Both the position numbers and the translations under genes were made by a program. A DNA stretch of 64,000 nt from QHXQ01 sp045807745 (lineage in GTDB: Bacteria > Acidobacteriota > Blastocatellia > Pyrinomonadales > Pyrinomonadaceae): the NCBI GenBank assembly GCA_045807745.1, contig JBJMGT010000030.1, positions 145,002 through 209,001 on the forward strand. Reading direction: 5' to 3'. This document shows positions 42,510-49,578 of this stretch, piece after piece (position 1 is the stretch's first letter; every line of letters starts with the position of its first letter). The notes under the pieces were generated by a model. It saw only the letters and a list, made by a program, of their open reading frames with translations. It did no database searches and was not told where the DNA came from.

Positions 42510-43480
42510 TATCTACGTCCCTTCTTCTTGCTCGTTGCTTTGCCGCCTTTGCGTGCCGCCGCTTGCTTAAGCTTATCCACGCCCTTCGCTGAGGCGGCAA
42601 AATATCGGTGGCAGAGTTGCGCGAAGGTCTGGATGAGCGGCGAATGATAACCGCCGCGCAGGCGCGCCAGCCCCATCTCAGAGTTAATCCGCGCGCCCTC
42701 GATCCACCAGCGCACCAGCCGCCCAGCCTTCACCTCCTCCAACGCTGAACGCACAGGCACGATGCCTACACCTAAGCCCGCCTCGACCATCCGCTTAATA
42801 GACGCGAGCCGGCTCAATTCCATAATCACTTTGGGCTTGAGACCGGCCTCGGCGAAGAACTCGTCGATCAGGCGGCGCGTGTTACCGCCGCGCTCGCCCA
42901 AGATGAGCGGCTCGCCCGCTAAGGCGAAGCCGCTGATGACGCGCTGCTGTGCGTGCGGATGTTTGGGGTGTGCGATAGCGATCAACTCATCCTCAAGCAG
43001 TAGCTCCGTCTGCACGCCGCGCGCCTCTACGGGCAGAGAGACGAACGCCAGATCGAGTTCGCCCGCGAGAATCTGTTTGACCAAGACCTCGCTCGTGCCG
43101 GAGCCGACCGTCACCTCCGCCTGCGGGTGTCGCTTATGAAGTTCATTCAGTAGTTGCGGCAGCGGGTCGCTGCTGAACATGACGGAGGAGCTGCCCAGCC
43201 GCAGCCGGCCGCGCGTCGCGCCTGATAACTCCGCCATCTCTTCGAGCGCCGCGTCATGCTCGCGCAGGATGCGTTGCGCCCGTTCAAGCAGGATTTCGCC
43301 CGCGTGGGTCAGCACGCAGCGCCGCGGTGTCCGCACGAAGAGGGACGCGCCGACTTCCAATTCGAGTTGGCGAATCTGCATGCTGATCGCGGCCTGTGTG
43401 ATGTGGACGCGCTCGGCCGCGGCCGTGAAAGTGTGCGTCTCGGCGATAGCTTGCAGCGCGCGCAGTTGCCGTATCTCCAT
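42509..43480 (-). CDS. LysR-family transcriptional regulator with Lys-rich tail
   Basis: A 323-residue regulator. The winged HTH is clear (LRALQAIAETHTFTAAAERVHITQAAISMQIRQLE as two adjoining motifs), followed by a standard co-inducer domain. About 20 extra residues at the C-terminus are very basic (ARKGGKATSKKKGRR). It is coupled to the UBP zinc-finger gene and divergent from the sugar kinase gene, with an A/T-rich 141-bp gap that probably holds its operator. The inducer is unknown. Confidence 0.92.
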   Translation of the reverse strand: MEIRQLRALQAIAETHTFTAAAERVHITQAAISMQIRQLELEVGASLFVRTPRRCVLTHAGEILLERAQRILREHDAALEEMAELSGATRGRLRLGSSSVMFSSDPLPQLLNELHKRHPQAEVTVGSGTSEVLVKQILAGELDLAFVSLPVEARGVQTELLLEDELIAIAHPKHPHAQQRVISGFALAGEPLILGERGGNTRRLIDEFFAEAGLKPKVIMELSRLASIKRMVEAGLGVGIVPVRSALEEVKAGRLVRWWIEGARINSEMGLARLRGGYHSPLIQTFAQLCHRYFAASAKGVDKLKQAAARKGGKATSKKKGRR

Positions 43481-43621
43481 CTATAACTCCGGTATCAGAC
43501 GTGATTATCGAACGGATAAAATCTTTTAGTTTTAATTATATGTCAAGCCATGCGTAAAATCGCAACCGCGTACGGTTTCGGCGGGCACACCTCGTGACCA
43601 CCCGCCCCGCGCACACAAGCG

Positions 43622-44611
43622 ATGAAGGGCAAAAGCGCAGCCATCAAACTTCCGTCTCAGGCCCGCAGCGGCGCGCGCGAATGCGTCCTCGGCGTGGACG
43701 GTGGGGGCACGAAGACGCACGCGGTCGTCGCGGACGAGCATGGGCGCGTGCTGGGTGAAGGCTTATCGGGCCCGTCAAACCCGCTGCGTGTGGGAGTCGC
43801 GAACGCAGCGGCGGCTGTGCGCGAAGCGACAGATCTGGCGTGCGACGCGGCCGGGATAAGGCGCGCGGACATCGGCGCGGCCGAAGTCGGATTGGCCGGC
43901 GTGCGACGCGCAGACCTGCGCGAGCGCATGCGCGAATCGCTCATCGGTCTCGGCATCAGCTCGCTCGAAGTCGTCACGGACGCGGAGATCGCGCTCTATG
44001 GTGCGACCAACGGTGCACCCGGTCTCGTCTTGATCGCGGGCACTGGTTCGATCTGCTGTGGCCGAAGCGCGCGGGGCAAGCGCACATGCGCGGGCGGTTG
44101 GGGGCCGCTGGCGGGCGATGAAGGCGGCGGCGCTTGGCTGGCGCGGCGCGCGTTGCAGGCTGTGGCACAAGCGGCGGACGGGCGCGGCCCTGCTACATCG
44201 TTAAGCGAAGCTGCTTGCCTTTATTTCAACGTCACATCGCCCGACGATCTCTCGCTCGCCATCTATGCGCCGAGCATGACGAACGAACACATCGCGGGTT
44301 TTGGCCGGCCCGTCGTCGAGGCGGCGCAGCAGCGCGACGAAGTGGCGCGCGCGATCATCGCGGAGGCGGGGCGCGAGTTGGGCAAGGCGGCCGTCGCTGT
44401 CATCCGTCGTTTGCAGATGCAGCGCGAGCGTTTTCAGGTCGCCTATGTCGGCGGTGTCTTCAAAGCCGGCGAGCTGATCCTTAGTCCGTTGCGGCAAGTC
44501 ATCAACGGCGTGGCCGGTCAAGCCTATCTCGCGCCGCCTCATCTCTCGCCCGCCATCGCCGCCGCGCACATGGCGCGCGCGCACCTCGCCCGCCTCGCCC
44601 TCGCGGGCTAA
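43622..44611 (+). CDS. BadF/BadG-type kinase, probable N-acetylglucosamine/N-acetylmuramate kinase
   Basis: A 329-residue ASKHA-fold kinase. CVLGVDGGGTKTHAVVAD is the phosphate-1 motif, LIAGTGSICCGR phosphate-2, and GGWGPLAGDEGGGAWLARRAL follows as in amino-sugar kinases. The adjacent murQ 14 nt downstream makes a MurK-like role likely: phosphorylating MurNAc or GlcNAc recovered from peptidoglycan. Confidence 0.88.
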   Translation: MKGKSAAIKLPSQARSGARECVLGVDGGGTKTHAVVADEHGRVLGEGLSGPSNPLRVGVANAAAAVREATDLACDAAGIRRADIGAAEVGLAGVRRADLRERMRESLIGLGISSLEVVTDAEIALYGATNGAPGLVLIAGTGSICCGRSARGKRTCAGGWGPLAGDEGGGAWLARRALQAVAQAADGRGPATSLSEAACLYFNVTSPDDLSLAIYAPSMTNEHIAGFGRPVVEAAQQRDEVARAIIAEAGRELGKAAVAVIRRLQMQRERFQVAYVGGVFKAGELILSPLRQVINGVAGQAYLAPPHLSPAIAAAHMARAHLARLALAG

Positions 44612-44625
44612 TCGATCAAATTCAC

Positions 44626-45531
44626 ATGATGGACGAGCAACTGCCGATCACAGAGCAGGAGAACCCGCGCACGACGGAGATCGCGCGGCTGCCGACTGAA
44701 GAGATCGTGCGGTTGATGAATGACGAAGACGCGGGCGTGGCGGCGGCGGTCAGGTGCGTGCTGCCGGACGTGGCACGCGCGGTTGATGAGATTGTCGCGC
44801 GGTTGCGTCAGGGCGGGCGGCTGTTCTATGTGGGCACGGGCACGTCTGGGCGTTTGGGTATGTTGGATGCGGCGGAGTGTCCACCGACATTTGGCGTTGC
44901 GCCGGAACTTGTGCAGGGGATTATCGCGGGCGGCTACGAGGCGCTGTATCGTGCGACCGAAGCATCTGAGGACGACAAGGAGGCGGGCGCGCGCGATCTT
45001 GTAGCGCGCGGCGTGACGGCCAAGGATGCCGTCGTTGGCATCGCCGCTTCGGGGCGCACGCCTTACACCATCGGCGCGGTCGAGCATGCGCGCACGTTGG
45101 GCGCGTTCACGGCCTGCGTGACATGCGTGCCTGATGCGCCGATCACGCGCGTCGTCGATGTCGCCATCGTGCCGGTCGTCGGCCCCGAAGTCATCGCCGG
45201 TTCGACGCGGTTGAAGGCGGGCACGGCGCAGAAGTTGGTGCTCAACATGCTCTCGACCGCGACGATGATCCGGCGCGGCTATGTCACCGGCAATCGCATG
45301 ACGAACATGCTGCCGCGCAACGAGAAGTTGAAGGCGCGCGCGCTCCGCATCCTGCGCACGGAGACCGGGCTTGACGCGGCCGCAGCCCAAGTGGCGCTTG
45401 ACGCGGCCGGCGGCGACCTGCGGCTCGCGCTCGTGATGCACAAGTCGGGCCGCCCACGCGCCGAAGCCGAACGCGCCCTCGCCGCCGCGCAGAACGTCGT
45501 CGCGCAGGCAGTTGTACTGCTAACAAAGTAA
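44626..45531 (+). CDS. murQ: N-acetylmuramic acid 6-phosphate etherase
   Basis: A 301-residue SIS-domain lyase releasing D-lactate from MurNAc-6-P to give GlcNAc-6-P in peptidoglycan recycling. The N-terminal TEIARLPTEEIVRLMNDED, GTGTSGRLGMLDAAECPPTF, GIAASGRTPYTIGA and GSTRLKAGTAQKLVLNMLST are signature stretches. It is coupled to the amino-sugar kinase gene. Confidence 0.96.
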   Translation: MMDEQLPITEQENPRTTEIARLPTEEIVRLMNDEDAGVAAAVRCVLPDVARAVDEIVARLRQGGRLFYVGTGTSGRLGMLDAAECPPTFGVAPELVQGIIAGGYEALYRATEASEDDKEAGARDLVARGVTAKDAVVGIAASGRTPYTIGAVEHARTLGAFTACVTCVPDAPITRVVDVAIVPVVGPEVIAGSTRLKAGTAQKLVLNMLSTATMIRRGYVTGNRMTNMLPRNEKLKARALRILRTETGLDAAAAQVALDAAGGDLRLALVMHKSGRPRAEAERALAAAQNVVAQAVVLLTK

Positions 45532-45537
45532 AATGCT

Positions 45538-45963
45538 TTAATCCATTGGCGCACGCAGCCGAGCGATGGTCGCGCCGAAACCGCCGGCATCGAGCGGTGC
45601 GTCCGTCCAATCAACGATGAAGGGCGTGCGCGCGAGTATGGCGCGGACGGTCGCGCGTTGTACGCCGCGCCCCTTGCCGTGAATCAGACGCACGCGACGG
45701 AAGCCCAGCCGGTGCGCCTCGCGTAGATATTCTTCAACCACACGACCCACGTCGCGGGGCGCAATGGTGTGTAGGTCAAAGACATCGGTTATTTCAAGTT
45801 GGATCGGTTCAGGGAAGGGATTATAAAGATCAACCTCGACTCCGGCCGCGTCATCTTCATCATTGGCGCTGACGGCAGTCTCCGCTTTGTCCGGTCGCGC
45901 TGCTGCTGCCCGGCGCGCGCCATGGGGCGCGCACAAATTCCGCCATAGTTCGCGCCAACTCAT
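45538..45963 (-). CDS. Smr-domain protein
   Basis: A 141-residue protein with a C-terminal Smr domain: DLHTIAPRDVGRVVEEYL, RVRLIHGKGRGVQRATVRAIL and a short final strand. Smr domains bind or nick DNA/RNA, as in MutS2; stand-alone proteins of this size are common. The first 60 residues are Ala/Asp-rich and not conserved. It is convergent with murQ, 6 nt apart. Confidence 0.9.
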   Translation of the reverse strand: MSWRELWRNLCAPHGARRAAAARPDKAETAVSANDEDDAAGVEVDLYNPFPEPIQLEITDVFDLHTIAPRDVGRVVEEYLREAHRLGFRRVRLIHGKGRGVQRATVRAILARTPFIVDWTDAPLDAGGFGATIARLRAPMD

Positions 45964-46020
45964 TTCGGCAGAGCCTCCACCCGCACATAATAGAATGGTT
46001 TGAGTGAAGCGTCTGAAAGC

Positions 46021-46728
46021 TTAATTCACTAACAGGTTGAATTCCGTCTTGATGACGTCATAGCAGGCGCAGGAAAAGGCTTCCAGACCCGCCCGGTCAA
46101 TAATATTGATGTGCCCGCGCCGATAGTTAATGAACCCTTCGGCTTGCAGAATAATGGCGGCTTCCGTCACTCCGGCGCGGCGCACGCCGAGCATCAATGC
46201 CAGAAATTCATGCGTGAAAGGTAACTCTTCACACAGGCAGCGATCTTGACTCATTAACAGCCAACGCGCCAATCGTTCTGCCACTGAATGCAGGCGATTA
46301 CACGCGGCCACTTGCGAGGTCTGCAACAACAGTCCTTGTGTAAAGCGCAACAGATGATCATGCAATGCGCCCCCGCGTTTGAACTCCGCGCGTAGTATCT
46401 CCTGCTTGATGCGCATTGCACTGTCTGGAAATTGCACCAACGCTTCATGTGGAGAATTATCAACTCCTAAGATTAGAGAGATATTGACCAGCCCTTCAAA
46501 GCCGACAACCCCGACCTCGACGCTTTCGCCCGCAGCCGTATGCGAGATTAAAGAAATCATCGCATGCAGCGGGAAATAAGCGTATTCCATCCGCGCACCG
46601 GCTTCAGTCAGGACTCGCCCATGCTGCAACTCGACAAGCTCCATCTGTGGCAGCAGTCGTGCATAATCTTCGGAGGGTAAGCGAGCAAGCAAGCGGTTTT
46701 CGCTGTGCGGATTGGGTTGGGCAGACAT
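46021..46728 (-). CDS. Crp/Fnr-family transcriptional regulator
   Basis: A 235-residue protein. An N-terminal cyclic-nucleotide-binding-type beta roll (LVELQHGRVLTEAGARMEYAYFPLHAM) is followed by a long helix and a C-terminal winged HTH (THEFLALMLGVRRAGVTEAAIIL). The Cys pattern of oxygen-sensing FNR is not present. The ATG at 46728 has GGAG 7 nt upstream; the longer upstream frame is not conserved. Its G+C content is lower than that of the flanking genes. It is divergent from mdh. Confidence 0.9.
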   Translation of the reverse strand: MSAQPNPHSENRLLARLPSEDYARLLPQMELVELQHGRVLTEAGARMEYAYFPLHAMISLISHTAAGESVEVGVVGFEGLVNISLILGVDNSPHEALVQFPDSAMRIKQEILRAEFKRGGALHDHLLRFTQGLLLQTSQVAACNRLHSVAERLARWLLMSQDRCLCEELPFTHEFLALMLGVRRAGVTEAAIILQAEGFINYRRGHINIIDRAGLEAFSCACYDVIKTEFNLLVN

Positions 46729-46909
46729 TGATATCTCCAATAGGCAGCAGTCGCGTGTGTAACACAGCCGACGGCACGAGGAGAGGATTGCTAGGCTTAT
46801 CCAGATGTCGCGAGATGGGTTAATAAAAGAACAGGACACGGTTAGGCGGATGGAGTATAGCACCCCCCCCTGCAATTTGCATGCTAAAGCACTACGCGTA
46901 CCCACTACC

Positions 46910-46939
46910 TTGACACTCTGCGCAAGCGCACCGTACACT
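46910..46939 (+). promoter_or_regulatory. Promoter of mdh
   Basis: TTGACA at 46910-46915 and TACACT at 46934-46939 are separated by 18 nt, pointing towards mdh with a leader of about 115 nt. A run of eight C (about 46863-46870) lies upstream. Confidence 0.5.
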
Positions 46940-47061
46940 CGCGCTCTTCCAAGTCACAAACAATTTAGCGCGAAAGGCGGGTCGCAAGCCTGCCACGAAC
47001 GCGCTGCGAGGGCTAAATCAGGTTGATAAAAAAACCGGCTTGAGTTGAAAGGATAAAGAAG

Positions 47062-47997
47062 ATGGGGAAGCGAAACAAGATCACGGTCGTGGGCGCGGGC
47101 AACGTCGGCGCGACCGCCGCGCACTGGCTGGCGAGCAAAGAGCTTGGCGACGTGGTGCTCGTGGACGTGATCGAAGGCGTGCCGCAGGGGAAGTCGCTCG
47201 ATCTGGCGCAGGCCGCGCCGATTGAAGGCTTCGACGCGCGCATGGTTGGCGCGACGAATGACTACGCGCCGACAAAAGATTCGGACGTAGTTATTATCAC
47301 CGCCGGGCTGGCGCGCAAGCCCGGCATGAGCCGCGACGATCTGTTGAAGACGAATGCCGGGATCGTCTCGGACGTGGTGGACGAAATCGTGAAGAGTTCG
47401 CCCGATGCGATCTTGATCGTTGTCTCGAACCCACTCGACGCGATGACGCAAGTTGCGTTCAAGCGTTCAGGTTTCCCCAAGCATCGCGTCATCGGCATGG
47501 CGGGCGTGCTCGATTCGGCGCGCATGCGCTGCTTTCTGGCCGAGGCGCTGGACGTGTCGGTCGAGAACGTGACCGCGTTCGTGCTGGGCGGGCACGGCGA
47601 CACGATGGTGCCGCTGCCGCGTTATTCGACGTGCGCCGGCATCCCCGTGACGGAGTTGTTGCCCAAGGATCAACTCGACGCGATTGTGAAGCGCACGGCC
47701 AACGGCGGCGCGGAGATTGTCGGTCTGCTCAAGACCGGCTCGGCTTATTATGCGCCATCGGCGGCGGCGGTCGAGATGGCCGAAGCGATTTTGAAGGATA
47801 AGAAAAAGATTCTCCCGTGCGCCGCGTATCTCGAAGGCGAGTACGGCGTCAACGGTCTCTACGTCGGCGTGCCCTGCAAACTCGGCGCGCGCGGGCTGGA
47901 GCAGATCATCGAGATCAATCTGACGAGCGATGAGCGCATCGCCTTGCAGAAGAGCGCGGCGTCGGTGCAGGAGTTGATTGACGTGCTCGGTATGTAG
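47062..47997 (+). CDS. mdh: Malate dehydrogenase (LDH-like)
   Basis: A 311-residue NAD-dependent dehydrogenase of the lactate-dehydrogenase-like malate dehydrogenase group. KITVVGAGNVGATAAHWLA is the Rossmann motif. GLARKPGMSRDDLL carries the substrate arginine of MDH (Arg rather than the Gln of LDH). VVSNPLDAMT is conserved, and His178 in LGGHGDTMVP is the catalytic base. It connects with the succinate dehydrogenase operon 5 kb away through the TCA cycle but is not linked to it. GGATAAAGAAG provides a weak Shine-Dalgarno sequence. Confidence 0.96.
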   Translation: MGKRNKITVVGAGNVGATAAHWLASKELGDVVLVDVIEGVPQGKSLDLAQAAPIEGFDARMVGATNDYAPTKDSDVVIITAGLARKPGMSRDDLLKTNAGIVSDVVDEIVKSSPDAILIVVSNPLDAMTQVAFKRSGFPKHRVIGMAGVLDSARMRCFLAEALDVSVENVTAFVLGGHGDTMVPLPRYSTCAGIPVTELLPKDQLDAIVKRTANGGAEIVGLLKTGSAYYAPSAAAVEMAEAILKDKKKILPCAAYLEGEYGVNGLYVGVPCKLGARGLEQIIEINLTSDERIALQKSAASVQELIDVLGM

Positions 47998-48010
47998 CTC
48001 GTCGGTGGTA

Positions 48011-48062
48011 AAAGGTCATGCGGGTTAGACGCGCGCTAAGGTGTCTAACCCGCATGACCTTT
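48011..48062. terminator. Bidirectional terminator between mdh and the hybrid kinase gene
   Basis: 48011-48030 and 48043-48062 are a perfect 20-bp inverted repeat with a 12-nt loop, beginning with AAA and ending with TTT. It lies between convergent stop codons. Confidence 0.8.
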
Positions 48063-48075
48063 GAGCATAAAGAGC

Positions 48076-49251
48076 CTAAGCGGATTTACTCGCCAACAGT
48101 TCCGCAATTGTCTCTTGCAATTCATCACGCAGCACCGGCTTGACGAGAAAGCGGTCGCAACCTGCGGCCGCTGCTTCGTCGTCGGCCGTGTCGTGCCCAG
48201 TGAGCACGATGGTCGGCAGGTCACGCCAGCGCGGATCGCGGCGGAGCGCGGCGATCAACTCGCCGCCGCTCACTTCGGGCATGGCCCAATCGGTCAACAA
48301 CAGATCGATGCGCGGCTCTTGCGCCAGTAACTCATGCGCCTCGGCCGCGCGCTCCGCCGTCAAGACCTCATAGCCCATCCGCTCGACCAACTTGCCGAGC
48401 AGCACGCGCAGATCGTGTGTGTCTTCGACGATGAGTACGCGCGCAGCGACTTGCGGCGTGTGCTCGGTCTGCGCCGGGAGCAGGATCGAGTAAGTCGCGC
48501 CGACGCCGCGCTGGCTGCGCACGGCGACGTTGCCACCGTGCCCGGCGGCAACCCGTTTGGCGATGGCTAGGCGGACGCCGCAGCCGCCTGCGTGCCGTCG
48601 CCCATCCGTCGGTTGCCAGAAGGTGTCAAAGACGAAAGGCAATTCTTCAGCGGGGATGCCGTCGGACGTGTCCGTGAAGTTGATGATGACGAAGCTGCGC
48701 CCTTCATCGCCCCTGCGCGTGCCCGTGATGGCTTGCGCTTCGATGATGACTGTGCCGCCATCGCGCGTCGCGCCGAGCGCGCACGCGAGCACGTGCTCCA
48801 GCGCACGTCGCACTTGGCGCGCGTCCACATCGAGCGCGGGTGTGCTGAGCTGAACTTGCAACTTGATCTCGACCCCGCGCAGGGCCGCCTCGCCGCGCAC
48901 GGACTCGACCAACTCGCCAAGCAGCACATCAGTGTCTATGCGCTCCGGCGTGAGCGTGAGCGGGCGTTCCTGTTGTGCGACTTCGAGCAGATCGTCTACG
49001 AGCCGGCGCAGCCGCGCGCCTTGCCCGACGGCCGAGAGCAGTAACTCGCGGTCTTCCACGTCGAACGGCTCGCGCGCGCTCAGCTTGCTGTCGAACAGTT
49101 CGAGCAGCGCAAGGATGCTGGCGAGCGGCAGGCGTATGTCGCGCACGAGCGTGTTGACAAAACCACTCTTCAGGCGGGCCAACTCGCGGGTTGTATCAGC
49201 ATCTGCCGACGCGTGCGCAAGCGGAGACGCCAACGTCTCAGTCTTCATCAT
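48076..49251 (-). CDS. Hybrid sensor-kinase-like protein lacking the phospho-His, with receiver domain
   Basis: A 391-residue cytoplasmic protein. Residues 25-90 align with the HisKA dimerisation helix, but the phosphoacceptor position reads VRDIRLPL (Arg37) instead of SHELRTPL. The ATPase region is partly degenerate: the N-box Asn is missing (ALEHVLACALGAT), while the G1-like DTSDGIP and G2-like GGCGVRLAIAKR are recognisable. A complete receiver domain follows (about 270-391) with VLIVEDTHD, phosphorylatable Asp in LLTDWAMP and Lys in LVKPV. It probably cannot autophosphorylate and may act as a phosphatase, a scaffold or a target of another kinase. Confidence 0.85.
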   Translation of the reverse strand: MMKTETLASPLAHASADADTTRELARLKSGFVNTLVRDIRLPLASILALLELFDSKLSAREPFDVEDRELLLSAVGQGARLRRLVDDLLEVAQQERPLTLTPERIDTDVLLGELVESVRGEAALRGVEIKLQVQLSTPALDVDARQVRRALEHVLACALGATRDGGTVIIEAQAITGTRRGDEGRSFVIINFTDTSDGIPAEELPFVFDTFWQPTDGRRHAGGCGVRLAIAKRVAAGHGGNVAVRSQRGVGATYSILLPAQTEHTPQVAARVLIVEDTHDLRVLLGKLVERMGYEVLTAERAAEAHELLAQEPRIDLLLTDWAMPEVSGGELIAALRRDPRWRDLPTIVLTGHDTADDEAAAAGCDRFLVKPVLRDELQETIAELLASKSA

Positions 49252-49578
49252 GTCTTAGTTGTTACCCTTCGGTCAGGGAGAGTGCACGAACAGGAGAGAG
49301 CGGCCTTTGTAGCAGTGCGATGGTAGAGCGGCCGCACCGCCGCAAAGAGTTTATAAAGTTGGCGCTGCGAGCGCAAGTAAAAAACGCGAGGAGACGACAG
49401 ACGGAGCCGCGCCGAAAACGATTTGCAGCATGCTCAAGTGGCCCGGCCGCAGCGCAAGGTAAGCGATCCGGTCTGGGGATTCAGTCCATAACCGTACATT
49501 CTCATTGACGCACAGCGCGGCGGGGGATTAAAAAGCGAGCGCACGTTTGTTTCAATTGGACTCTTCAAGGGAGCTAGT
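49252..49578. other. Intergenic region without recognised features
   Basis: Divergent gap between the hybrid kinase and glycosidase genes. No conserved open frame, hairpin or convincing promoter pair was found. Confidence 0.5.
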
